Assembly: GCA_900547395.1 (NCBI GenBank)
Contig: URGP01000001.1
Span: 102,141-166,140 of the forward strand
From: an uncultured Opitutales bacterium
Lineage (GTDB): Bacteria; Verrucomicrobiota; Verrucomicrobiia; Opitutales; Intestinicryptomonadaceae
Direction: 5' to 3'
DNA: 64,000 nucleotides
The notes below the pieces were generated by a model. The model was not told where the DNA came from. It ran no database searches and saw nothing but the letters and a program-made list of their open reading frames with translations. Of this stretch, positions 53,016-60,609 are shown piece after piece (position 1 is the stretch's first letter; the number at the start of each line of letters is the position of its first letter). The translations under genes were made by a program, and so were the position numbers.

Positions 53016-53387
53016 ATGGATAAATTAGACGAAATTTTTCAAATGCAATATGAGCTTAACAAGCGCATTGGCATTGACTCCAAAAACTTGACAGAAGAAG
53101 AGCGCATAAAATGGGTATTGAACTACATACGCGCCCTCCAGCAGGAATCGGCGGAGCTTACTGATTCAGTGCCTTGGAAATGGTGGGCGAAATACCAGAA
53201 ATTCGACGCGCAAAACGCAAAAGTCGAAGTTGTCGATATGCTCCACTTTTTGATTTCCATCGCGCAGGTTTTGGGCATGGAGGCAAAGGATTTTCACGAC
53301 GCCTACGTAAAGAAAAACGCAATAAACCACAGCCGCCAAGATTCAGGCTATACGGTAAAAGACGAAAACGACTGCCGCAGCATATAA
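53016..53387 (+). CDS. dUTPase-like MazG-fold nucleotide pyrophosphohydrolase
   Basis: A 123-residue all-alpha protein. It opens with MDKLDEIFQMQYELNKRIG and has the paired acidic metal sites QQESAELTDSVPWKWWAKY (ExxE type) and VEVVDMLHFLISIA (ExxD type), ending with KNAINHSRQDSGY. This is the pattern of the dimeric dUTPase/MazG superfamily, which hydrolyses dUTP or dUDP to dUMP. Length is short but typical for the single-domain members. It follows dinG by about 35 bases and ends in a terminator hairpin. Confidence 0.88.
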   Translation: MDKLDEIFQMQYELNKRIGIDSKNLTEEERIKWVLNYIRALQQESAELTDSVPWKWWAKYQKFDAQNAKVEVVDMLHFLISIAQVLGMEAKDFHDAYVKKNAINHSRQDSGYTVKDENDCRSI

Positions 53388-53419
53388 CCTGCGCTTAACA
53401 GAGGCAAATATTTAAAACC

Positions 53420-53449
53420 AAGGAGATTGCAAAAGATGCAGTCTCCTGT
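53420..53449 (+). terminator. Terminator after the dUTPase-like gene
   Basis: An 11-bp stem with one wobble (AGGAGATTGCA with TGCAGTCTCCT, roughly 53420-53446) is followed by GTTTGTTT, a moderately T-rich tail. Confidence 0.75.
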
Positions 53450-53467
53450 TTGTTTACAATCTGAAAA

Positions 53468-53504
53468 TAAAAAAGGCGGCATTGAAACAATGCCGATGCC
53501 GCCT
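53468..53504 (-). terminator. Rho-independent terminator of the tail-fibre operon
   Basis: AGGCGGCAT (53474-53482) pairs with ATGCCGCCT (53496-53504); the minus strand then has a T-run (A-run 53468-53473). It ends the leftward tail-fibre transcript. Confidence 0.9.
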
Positions 53505-53536
53505 CAATGAAATAGACGAATTTTTTTAATTCCCTG

Positions 53537-53743
53537 TTATTCGCCCGCAAACACCGACGAAACTAATAGAGACCTTGGAATTTCCACGCAATCCAAGTTA
53601 TCGCCGCTTATTTCCGCCACGGAGTTTGGCGACTGCTTCACATCTTCGTTTTCTATTGCCGCGCCACTGTCGTCAACCAAGTCGAAAACGATTTTTATGC
53701 TCTTGATTTCGGCGTAAACGCCGTCATGTAATTTTATCTTCAT
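53537..53743 (-). CDS. Small protein paired with the tail-fibre gene
   Basis: A 68-residue acidic protein beginning MKIKLHDGVYAEIKSIKIVFD, with a beta-strand-rich start and an acidic middle. It starts one base after the tail-fibre stop and shares its transcript and terminator. No family is recognised. Position just after a tail fibre would suit a fibre-assembly chaperone or a tail accessory protein, but that is a guess. Confidence 0.5.
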   Translation of the reverse strand: MKIKLHDGVYAEIKSIKIVFDLVDDSGAAIENEDVKQSPNSVAEISGDNLDCVEIPRSLLVSSVFAGE

Positions 53744-53744
53744 T

Positions 53745-56024
53745 TTACAGCCTTTCTATTTTGTAAAAAAATTCAATCTCGCCCGTAAAAATTCCCGAAG
53801 GAGAAACTGTCGCGGCGCAATCTTCTCCGGAAATCCACTCGCCTACCCTTGCAAGAACGTTCGCTCCCAAATCGGCTGAAAGCGTCTTTGAATTTACACA
53901 TGCGGAAATTGAAACTTCCGACGCGCTTTTTGCGAATATCTCGACTATCGAATTTTTCGGAATTGCCACGCTGCTTTCCTGCGACGCCTGCGTTCCCGCC
54001 CATGCAAGGCGTTCAAAACAATGCGCGGGATTTTTCTTCAGAGAAAAATCAACCAATCCGAAAGACTCGGCATGGTTTTGATTTAAAGAAGAGTCTTTTA
54101 TTTGGTTTGAATCCGCCTGCATGTCAAAGCTCGCCAGCGCGCCCAAAACTTCGAAATTGAATTTTGCCAGCCTGTATGCCCCCAAACTGCTTGAATCGGA
54201 TTCAGGCGCACAAATCGAAATTCTTATGGGAATTGAAACATCGGGAACGGGAAACTCCACGATTTTGTCTATAAAAGTCCAAGAATCCGAACTGAAAAGC
54301 GATGGGGAAAAAGTTTCCAACTTCGCGCTGTTGCCCGCAGATTTGCTCAACCGCACAAATATGCCGCCGTTTGCATTCAGTTTTTTTGCGTAAAAAGAAA
54401 TATGCGCTTGGATTGTCCTGCCGGCAAACTCTTTCAAGTTTATTGCGTTATTGTACAAATAAGCAGTTGCGGGATAGCCTGCGGGATTTATCGACCCCGG
54501 CTGTGATGAATAGTCAACGGCATAGTCTATGCCCAATGCCGCGGCTTCTGCATCGTCCGACAAATCCGCATTTGCTATATATCTCGAATTATAACCCCCG
54601 ATTGAGGCAGACCAATCGCCCCTTTTCGCGGACGCGTTCGCCCATCCGCCATTCGACGAAGCCCCCAAATTCTCGTCTGAATTCTGATTTACGCCCAAAA
54701 GCAAAAAACGCGATTCCCCCATGCCGCCCGAAAAATCATCAACCGAATACACGGGATTTTCAGCGGACATATCCGCGTTAAAAATTTTTGCGCGCGAAAC
54801 TTCAATGCCTTCCGCCGCAATATTCCCGTCGGAACCGATTAAGCACTGCGCGGAAAAATTCTTAATTTCTCCCCACGCGCCCGAAGACGCCGCCACAACA
54901 GGCTTTCCGTTTGCAAAAAGCTTTATGAAACGGCTTTTAAAATCCACTATGAAAACAAGGGCATTTGATTTTCCGATTTCAAATTCGGAAGCTTCATACG
55001 AAAAAATAGAAGTAAATTCTGATTCCCCCGCTTTAACCGAAACGCCGATTCCGCTTTCGTCTGCCGCAATTTTCAAAACATCCGAAACGCTTAAAATCGG
55101 AGCGCAAGACGATGGAATTTTATCAAGCTTCAAATTGAAGCAAAAAGAGTACGCCATAGGCTTCCAATTTATCGGCTTCGTTTTCAAATATCCGCCGCAA
55201 AACCGCGCAACGGCAAAATTTTCCTTTGCAAATGCCAGTGTTTGCAATCCTTTTTTATTCTCATTTACCGCGCTTTGAAGTTCAAAGAAGTCGCCCTGAT
55301 TCACGCCGCCCAAATTATTAAGCGCGGTATTTGCATCGGGCAAGTCCGACAAATTTAAAGATTTTTCAAGATACTGCGCATGCGAATGGCTCCCAGCAAC
55401 AGCTTGGTTTACAATTCCTTGGGTTTCGCTTTTTGAAAAGACCCCCAGATTGTCTCTGGCAATTTTTGAGTCTGATAAATCGCCCAAATTTTTTTGCGCC
55501 GAAAGAAAAACCTCGTCTGCCTCAGCCTTTGTGTAGTAGCGCGGATTATTTAACGGCAGCAAGTTTGGCTCCGCCGAATAATTTTCCAGAACACAAATCC
55601 ATCCGCTTGAAAACGTAACGCGCGAGCCGTCCGCAAAATCCACAAAAATCCGCATCCACTTTTCGCCTGCGGGAACAGAAGTTTCAGGCTGCCCGAAAGA
55701 AAATACGGCGTGAAAAAGTCCGTTTTCGGCAATTTCGCCAAGAGACAGCCCGCTTTCAATCTGCGTAAATTCGGCGCATTCCTTGCGCATCAAAAGCGAC
55801 ACTTCCCTCGGATTTACGGCATTAAATCCGCCAATGTCCAAGATTTCGAGAGTTGCCGAAACCGCGCTTGAAATATCGAACGCTTTCGCGTCTTGCAGAA
55901 ACGCGACGCCTATTTCAAGGCTGTCGCCGCGCCTGAAATTTATCAAGTCGTTGGTTTCGGGATTTTTTGCCGAGCCCAAATTCGCGGCATCGGCAAAAAT
56001 TTTGATTTTTCTGGAGTTTGACAT
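53745..56024 (-). CDS. Phage tail-fibre-like protein
   Basis: A 759-residue protein without signal peptide. The first 160 residues look like a baseplate-binding domain (SLEIGVAFLQDAKAFD, SGWICVLEN). It then has YYTKAEADEVFLS and two tail-fibre repeats, LGDLSDSKIARDNLG (about 180-194) and LSDLPDANTALNNLGG (about 225-240), which are hallmarks of phage fibres. A large beta-rich region follows: a LamG/concanavalin-like segment (about 270-410: VARFCGGYLKTKPINWKPM, GKPVVAASSGAW) and a CBM-like segment (about 500-640). The ATG has a strong AAAGGA ribosome-binding site. It sits alone among housekeeping genes, 5 kb from the phage packaging module. Confidence 0.75.
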   Translation of the reverse strand: MSNSRKIKIFADAANLGSAKNPETNDLINFRRGDSLEIGVAFLQDAKAFDISSAVSATLEILDIGGFNAVNPREVSLLMRKECAEFTQIESGLSLGEIAENGLFHAVFSFGQPETSVPAGEKWMRIFVDFADGSRVTFSSGWICVLENYSAEPNLLPLNNPRYYTKAEADEVFLSAQKNLGDLSDSKIARDNLGVFSKSETQGIVNQAVAGSHSHAQYLEKSLNLSDLPDANTALNNLGGVNQGDFFELQSAVNENKKGLQTLAFAKENFAVARFCGGYLKTKPINWKPMAYSFCFNLKLDKIPSSCAPILSVSDVLKIAADESGIGVSVKAGESEFTSIFSYEASEFEIGKSNALVFIVDFKSRFIKLFANGKPVVAASSGAWGEIKNFSAQCLIGSDGNIAAEGIEVSRAKIFNADMSAENPVYSVDDFSGGMGESRFLLLGVNQNSDENLGASSNGGWANASAKRGDWSASIGGYNSRYIANADLSDDAEAAALGIDYAVDYSSQPGSINPAGYPATAYLYNNAINLKEFAGRTIQAHISFYAKKLNANGGIFVRLSKSAGNSAKLETFSPSLFSSDSWTFIDKIVEFPVPDVSIPIRISICAPESDSSSLGAYRLAKFNFEVLGALASFDMQADSNQIKDSSLNQNHAESFGLVDFSLKKNPAHCFERLAWAGTQASQESSVAIPKNSIVEIFAKSASEVSISACVNSKTLSADLGANVLARVGEWISGEDCAATVSPSGIFTGEIEFFYKIERL

Positions 56025-56142
56025 AAGTTTTCCTTTGGTTCTAAGTTTGCGGAAAACAAGTATATCAATGAAAAATCAACCCTCAAATTTACTTTGGATA
56101 AATTTTATGGAATTTAACTTTTTGATACTGTTGAAGTTTTTG

Positions 56143-58419
56143 CTAAAATTTCAGCTTGTCAAAAGCGGAAGTCCATGCGCTGTTTATGTTTTGGTTTCTG
56201 TCTTGGCGCGGCGCGCTTTTTGTCGGGTTGAAAGGCTTTTTCTGCCCGCTTCTTGCGATGTCGCCCGCGCCCATAACTTTCTTTTGCGGATTGGACTTCA
56301 TTGAAAGAGAAATCCTGCGGCGCGCCTTGTCAACTTCCAAAACATAAACATTCACTTTTTGCTGGGGCTTCACGACCTCGTTCGGGTCGCGCACGAAAGT
56401 ATCGGAAAGCTCGCTTATGTGCACAAGCCCGTCCTGGTGTACGCCTATGTCCACAAACGCGCCGAAAGCCGTGACGTTAGTGACAATGCCGGGCAAGCGC
56501 ATTCCCTCGCGCAAGTCTTCAATCTCGCAAATTCCGTCGGCGAACGAAAAAGCTTCAAACTTTTCGCGCGGGTCTCTGCCGGGCTTTCCGAGTTCGCTCA
56601 AAATATCTTTTAAAGTGGGCAGCCCTACGCTTTCTGAAACATATTTTTTTAAATCAATTTTTGCGCGAAGCTCCGCCGACTTTAAAAGGGACGCCACGTC
56701 GGCATTCAAGTCTGAAGCGATTTGCGAGACGAGCGCGTAGCGTTCAGGGTGGACCGCGCTTTCGTCAAGCGGATTTTCTCCGCCGCGTATTCTCAAAAAT
56801 CCCGCCGCCTGCTCAAAAGTCTTAGCCCCCAGCCCCTTTACCGAAAGCAAGTCTTTGCGGGACTTAAAAGCCCCGTTGGCATCTCTATGCGCCACGATGT
56901 TCGCGGCAACCGACGCATTCAAGCCCGACACATACGACAAAAGCTGCCTGCTCGCAGTATTGACTTCAACGCCCACGCTGTTTACGCAACTTATCACAAC
57001 GTCGTCGAGAGTGCGCTTTAAAAGCGGCTGGTTTACATCGTGCTGATACTGCCCCACCCCTATTGACTGCGGGTCTATTTTCACAAGCTCCGCAAGGGGG
57101 TCCATCAAACGCCTGCCTATCGACACCGCGCCGCGGACAGTGATGTCATAATTTGGGAACTCCTCGCGGGCGACTTCGCTTGCGGAGTAAATTGAAGCAC
57201 CGCTTTCATTTACCATCACAACGGGAACAGCCTTTGAAAGTCCGAGAGAGTTTATGAAAGATTCCGTTTCTCGGCTTGCGGTTCCGTTGCCGATTGCGAC
57301 AGCCTCTATCTCAAACCGCTTGCAAAGCTTCAAAACTTCCATTCCCGCTTCCTGACGCTTCAACGCGCCCTGTTCGGGATAAATCACGCCGTTATGCAAA
57401 AGTGCGCCCTGCCTGTTTAAAACAACGACCTTGCAGCCCGTCCTGAAACCGGGGTCGATTGCCAAAACGTTTTTCTGCCCCAGCGGAGACGCCATCAAAA
57501 GCTCGCGCAAATTGTTTGCAAATATTTTTACGGCGTCTTCGTCCGCCCGCTTTTTAAGCTCCAAGCGCATGTAAGTTTCGGTTGTGGGAGAAAGCAGACG
57601 CTTGTAGGAATCTTCAACGGCGCGCTCCACGATTTTTGCGCATTCGCCGCTTCCGTTTACAAAGCGTCTTTTTAAAATCGAAACCGCTCCAATCTCGTCG
57701 GGCAATACCCTCATAATCAAAAAGCCCTCTGTTTCCCCCCTTCTCACCGCCAAAATTCTGTGGGACGGCGCGGTGCTTGCGGGCTCTGAAAGCTCGAAAT
57801 AATCGCGGTACTTCGCGCCCTCCTCTTCCTTTCCGAACATGACTTTTGAAGTCATGAGGGCGTTTTTTTCAAAATAATCGCGCATCAAAGAGCGCGCGTC
57901 GGCATCGTCCGAAACGATTTCGGCAATGATGTCGCAGGCTCCCGCAATGGCGGCGTCAACGTCTGCTACTTCCTTTTCCGAATTTACAAACCCACCCGCC
58001 TTTTCAGAGACGGAAGAATTCTGGTTTTCCAAAATGAATTGCGCCAAAGGCTCCAAGCCGCGCTCTTTGGCAATCATCGCACGAGTTCTGCGCTTTGGCT
58101 TGAACGGCTGGTAAATATCCTCAAGCCGCGCCATGGTTTCGGCTTCGTCTATGGATTTTTCAAGGTCCGAAGAAAGCAAATTGCGCTCCTTCAAGGAATC
58201 TTTTATCGACTTCTTGCGCGCATCGAGCAAAGACAAGCGTTCAAGCTCGTCCCTTATTGCCGTGATTTGAACTTCGTCAAGAGACCCTGTCGCCTCTTTT
58301 CGGTATCTGGCAATGAAAGGCACCGTCGCGCCGCCTTCCAAAAGCTTTGCAGTTTCCTCAACCTGCTTTACAGGTATGTTTACGGCTTTCGCCGCCAAAA
58401 TGATGTGGTTTGCGTCCAT
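56143..58419 (-). CDS. tex: Tex-family S1 RNA-binding transcription accessory protein
   Basis: A 758-residue protein. It has the N-terminal Tex helices (VEETAKLLEGGATVPFIARYRKEATGSLDE), a YqgF/RNase-H-like domain (VLAIDPGFRTGCKVVVL, AVAIGNGTASRETE), the helix-hairpin-helix pair (VSGLNASVAANIVAHRDANG, KGLGAKTFEQAAGFLRI) and a C-terminal S1 domain (LPGIVTNVTAFGAFVDIGVHQDGLVHISELS). Tex binds nucleic acids and affects transcription and stress tolerance. Length is typical. Twelve bases separate it from the DUF486 gene upstream, so they may be co-transcribed. Confidence 0.96.
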   Translation of the reverse strand: MDANHIILAAKAVNIPVKQVEETAKLLEGGATVPFIARYRKEATGSLDEVQITAIRDELERLSLLDARKKSIKDSLKERNLLSSDLEKSIDEAETMARLEDIYQPFKPKRRTRAMIAKERGLEPLAQFILENQNSSVSEKAGGFVNSEKEVADVDAAIAGACDIIAEIVSDDADARSLMRDYFEKNALMTSKVMFGKEEEGAKYRDYFELSEPASTAPSHRILAVRRGETEGFLIMRVLPDEIGAVSILKRRFVNGSGECAKIVERAVEDSYKRLLSPTTETYMRLELKKRADEDAVKIFANNLRELLMASPLGQKNVLAIDPGFRTGCKVVVLNRQGALLHNGVIYPEQGALKRQEAGMEVLKLCKRFEIEAVAIGNGTASRETESFINSLGLSKAVPVVMVNESGASIYSASEVAREEFPNYDITVRGAVSIGRRLMDPLAELVKIDPQSIGVGQYQHDVNQPLLKRTLDDVVISCVNSVGVEVNTASRQLLSYVSGLNASVAANIVAHRDANGAFKSRKDLLSVKGLGAKTFEQAAGFLRIRGGENPLDESAVHPERYALVSQIASDLNADVASLLKSAELRAKIDLKKYVSESVGLPTLKDILSELGKPGRDPREKFEAFSFADGICEIEDLREGMRLPGIVTNVTAFGAFVDIGVHQDGLVHISELSDTFVRDPNEVVKPQQKVNVYVLEVDKARRRISLSMKSNPQKKVMGAGDIARSGQKKPFNPTKSAPRQDRNQNINSAWTSAFDKLKF

Positions 58420-58431
58420 AAATTTTACAAA

Positions 58432-58770
58432 TTATTTCTTTAAAAAAACAAAAAACACCCCAAGAACTATAAATGCGAAACCCACAAAATAGTTCCACCT
58501 GAGCTCCTCTTTCAAATACAAAACCGAAAACGCCATAAATACGCAAAACGTAACGGCTTCCTGAATGGTTTTAAGCTCCGCCGCGTTAAAAGTTTCATAG
58601 CCGATTCGGTTGGCGGGAATGACAAGGCAATATTCGAAAAACGCAATGCCCCAGCTTATCAATATTATGAGAAAAGTCGGCATCTGCTTTATCTTCAAAT
58701 GCCAGTACCACGCAAACGTCATAATGATGTTTGATAAGACGAGCATTGCAACGGGCTGGACGTATTTCAT
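58432..58770 (-). CDS. DUF486 (DMT-like) small membrane protein
   Basis: A 112-residue protein with four predicted membrane helices. It shows the DUF486 pattern: LSNIIMTFAWYWHLK, ISWGIAFFEYCLVIPANRIGY, KTIQEAVTFCVFMAFSVLYLKEELRWNY, and a final helix. The family belongs to the drug/metabolite transporter superfamily; the substrate is unknown. It lies 12 bases upstream of tex in the same direction. Confidence 0.9.
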   Translation of the reverse strand: MKYVQPVAMLVLSNIIMTFAWYWHLKIKQMPTFLIILISWGIAFFEYCLVIPANRIGYETFNAAELKTIQEAVTFCVFMAFSVLYLKEELRWNYFVGFAFIVLGVFFVFLKK

Positions 58771-58890
58771 GGATTATTTAAAGTCAAAACTCTAATTGAA
58801 TAATTTTTTATTAAACCATTTTAAGGCATGAAAAGTCAAACGTTTTGCTGAAAACGCAAGCCATAAAATTTTCGTTGAAAAAACAGACGG

Positions 58891-59484
58891 ATGTGCAATA
58901 TTGAAAAAATGCCGATATCGCAAATAATTCTAATAGGCATAGGGCTTTCAATGGACGCATTCGCCGTGTCGATTTGCATGGCGGCGTCAAATTCCGCGCT
59001 CCGCCTTAAAAATATGCTCGTCATTGCAGGTTTTTTCGGCGGATTTCAGGCATTGATGCCGTACATCGGATGGCAGGCAAGCATTTTCGCAAGCTCATAT
59101 ATCGAAAAAACAGACCACTGGATTGCGGCAGTTCTGCTATACTACATCGGCGGAAAAATGTTCTCGGAAGGGTTTAAATGCAAAGCTTGCGAAATTGAAA
59201 AAAAATCATACGGAGACCCGACAAACGTTTACGTTCTTTTCATGTTGTCAATCGCGACAAGCATAGATGCCCTTGCCGTCGGGATTTCTCTCGGATGCCT
59301 GAAATGCGGCATCGCGCTTCCGGCCGTCATAATCGGGTGCGTGACGTTTTTAATTACGCTTGCGGGGGCGGTTTTGGGAAAGAAAATAAGCACGTTTGTC
59401 GGAGGAAAAGCCGAGATGATCGGCGGCATAATCCTTATCGGGATAGGCACGAAAATCCTAATCGACCACCTTTTCCTGCAATAA
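58891..59484 (+). CDS. mntP: Manganese efflux pump MntP
   Basis: A 197-residue six-helix protein made of two DUF204 halves. The first has IGIGLSMDAFAVSICMA and the second LSIATSIDALAVGISLG; the intramembrane aspartates of MDAF and IDAL are the manganese-binding positions. GGFQALMPYIGW and GGKMFSEG are also family-like. It exports manganese from the cytoplasm. The start could be 58909 (six codons later), which is closer to other MntP starts. No yybP-ykoY manganese riboswitch could be recognised in front of it. Confidence 0.93.
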   Translation: MCNIEKMPISQIILIGIGLSMDAFAVSICMAASNSALRLKNMLVIAGFFGGFQALMPYIGWQASIFASSYIEKTDHWIAAVLLYYIGGKMFSEGFKCKACEIEKKSYGDPTNVYVLFMLSIATSIDALAVGISLGCLKCGIALPAVIIGCVTFLITLAGAVLGKKISTFVGGKAEMIGGIILIGIGTKILIDHLFLQ

Positions 59485-59648
59485 AAAAATTTTTCAGGCA
59501 AGACATTAAAAAATAAAAGCCCAAACCTCAAAAAAAATTAAGCCCGCAATATCAAAAACTTATAAAGAAAATCGCCCGAAGAAAAAAATTTCTTAAAAAA
59601 AAGCTTGCAATAAAAAATAAAAAGTCTTTCATAGGGGCTTTTAATTGA

Positions 59649-59725
59649 CGCAGGGTAGAGCAGCTTGGTAGCTCGTCAGGCTCATAACCTGGAGGTCGTT
59701 GGTTCAAATCCAGCCCCTGCACCCA
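59649..59725 (+). tRNA. Initiator tRNA-fMet (CAT)
   Basis: A full cloverleaf with anticodon CAT. The initiator marks are visible: C1 opposite A72 at the acceptor end, an A11-U24 pair in the D stem (59659 with 59673 region) and the loop CTCATAA. The anticodon stem reads A29-U41, G30-C40, G31-C39 instead of the usual three G-C pairs, and the discriminator is C73 instead of A. The CCA end is encoded (59723-59725). Confidence 0.93.
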
Positions 59726-59742
59726 ATTAAACAGAATTTTTA

Positions 59743-59816
59743 GGGGTGGTAGTTCAGTTGGTTAGAATGCTGGCCTGTCACGCCGGAGCTCGCGGGTTCG
59801 AGTCCCGTCCATCCCG
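59743..59816 (+). tRNA. tRNA-Asp (GTC)
   Basis: Acceptor GGGGTGG (59743-59749) pairs with CCATCCC (59809-59815) with one wobble; anticodon GTC at 59777-59779; discriminator G at 59816. CCA is not encoded. It lies 17 bases after the initiator tRNA and is followed by a terminator. Confidence 0.95.
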
Positions 59817-59820
59817 TTTA

Positions 59821-59852
59821 AAACCGCAAGACGTAAGTTTTGCGGTTTTTTT
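59821..59852 (+). terminator. Terminator of the fMet-Asp tRNA operon
   Basis: AAACCGCAA (59821-59829) pairs with TTGCGGTTT (59840-59848), followed by a T-run. It lies four bases after tRNA-Asp. Confidence 0.92.
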
Positions 59853-60001
59853 GTGAGTGAGCGGGACGAGAACCAAAGGTTCGACGCCGAGAGCGATGTA
59901 AAGCATCTGCTCGGGACGAGGACAACGAACTTTGCGAAGTTGCCCGAAGAGTTGCAACATCGCGGATTTTTACAAAGTAAAAACCAATATGGGTTGCCCA
60001 A
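59853..60001 (+). other. Cluster of tiny hairpins between two terminators
   Basis: This stretch holds several short perfect hairpins: GAACC-AAA-GGTTC (59870-59882), GATGT-AAA-GCATC (59895-59907, T-G closing pair) inside a GAGC/GCTC frame, AACTT-TGCG-AAGTT (59928-59941), and TTTTTAC-AAA-GTAAAAA (59967-59983). Three have an AAA triloop. GGGACGAG occurs twice (59863-59870, 59913-59920). It could be a structured RNA or a repeat family; no gene is supported here. Confidence 0.45.
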
Positions 60002-60013
60002 TCCCGTCCATCC
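60002..60013 (+). repeat. Duplicate of the 3' end of tRNA-Asp
   Basis: TCCCGTCCATCC at 60002-60013 repeats exactly 59803-59814 in the T arm and acceptor of tRNA-Asp, 199 bases away. It is followed, like the true gene, by a terminator. It may be an attachment-site remnant or the tail of a degraded second tRNA copy. Confidence 0.5.
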
Positions 60014-60022
60014 TGTAATTTT

Positions 60023-60058
60023 AAAGCCGCTTAAACACTGCGTTTAGGCGGCTTTTTT
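60023..60058 (+). terminator. Second terminator downstream of tRNA-Asp
   Basis: A 13-bp stem with one wobble (60024-60036 with 60042-60054) is followed by TTTTTT. It closes the hairpin-rich spacer. Confidence 0.9.
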
Positions 60059-60276
60059 GTATATGCAATAAAAAATACGGTTTCAAAAATTTCAAGGTTA
60101 ACGGAATACATTGAGCGAAAACAATATTCACAATATACGTACTATTCTAAATTGCAAAAAGATTGAATTTGGGTAATTTTCCATACATTCCTCAGCATGT
60201 TTTATAATAATACAACATCATTTCGGCAAAATATATGTTGACAAAGTAAAATGTAAATTTTCAATATCAAACAGCA
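60059..60276 (+). other. AT-rich intergenic stretch ahead of the riboswitch
   Basis: No gene is seen here. Near its end a TTGACA (60238-60243) followed at 17-18 bases by an AT-rich TCAATAT is a weak promoter candidate for the riboswitch-led operon. The open frames on the minus strand have no ribosome-binding site and read through the riboswitch. Confidence 0.4.
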
Positions 60277-60416
60277 TTTTTCAAGAAACGGAAGTTCGTT
60301 AAATTCGAACGCGGACGCGCCGCTGTAAGATTCGACGCTTTGCCGTAAAACGCCACTGATGCATTGTCGGGAAGGCAGGTAAAGTATGGATACAAGCCAG
60401 AAGACGTCTTGAAAAA
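60277..60416 (+). promoter_or_regulatory. Cobalamin riboswitch
   Basis: The aptamer is closed by a perfect 10-bp P1 stem: TTTTTCAAGA (60277-60286) with TCTTGAAAAA (60407-60416). Inside are conserved pieces of the B12 element: GCCACTGATGC (60352-60362), CGGGAAGGC (60368-60376) and the B12 box AGCCAGAAGACGTC (60395-60408). Such RNAs bind adenosyl- or other cobalamins and usually switch off B12 transport or synthesis genes. Here the next genes encode exported pentapeptide-repeat PEP-CTERM proteins. The 5' half of the core looks divergent from the classical AdoCbl consensus, so the subclass is uncertain. Confidence 0.85.
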
Positions 60417-60558
60417 CCATATTGTTTTGCGAAATCGCGCTTTGTTTCGCTGTCTTCGTGCGGACGCATTGCATACTTTCTCGCAAAATCCTCAAAATGG
60501 AATAAAAAATGCACGCGAGAAATAAATGCGCCTGTCAAATGCGATTGGCGCAAATTCG

Positions 60559-60607
60559 TTATTCCTTACGGCATTTTTATTCTGCGCAATAAAACCGAAA
60601 GGAATAA
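60559..60607 (+). promoter_or_regulatory. RBS-sequestering hairpin of the riboswitch operon
   Basis: TTATTCCTT (60559-60567) pairs perfectly with AAGGAATAA (60599-60607), which includes the Shine-Dalgarno AAAGGA of the gene starting at 60610. The stem continues with CGG/CCG (60569-60571 with 60595-60597) and TTTTATT/AATAAAA (60575-60581 with 60588-60594), giving 19 pairs with one mismatch and a three-base bulge. This is the expected off-state of a translational riboswitch. Confidence 0.65.
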
Positions 60608-60609
60608 AA

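Noticed and set aside
53016..53387. dUTPase-like gene as part of the phage material
   Set aside because: Such enzymes occur in phages, but this gene is on the opposite strand to both phage modules, follows dinG closely and has its own terminator, so there is no reason to assign it to phage.
58771..58890. Possible yybP-ykoY manganese riboswitch before mntP
   Set aside because: The short AT-rich gap does not contain the conserved internal loops or paired stems of that element.
59762..60001. Minus-strand open frame of 79 codons across tRNA-Asp (reading MDGTRTRELRR)
   Set aside because: It is the antisense of tRNA-Asp, its terminator and the hairpin spacer. Frames of this type are a well-known false gene.
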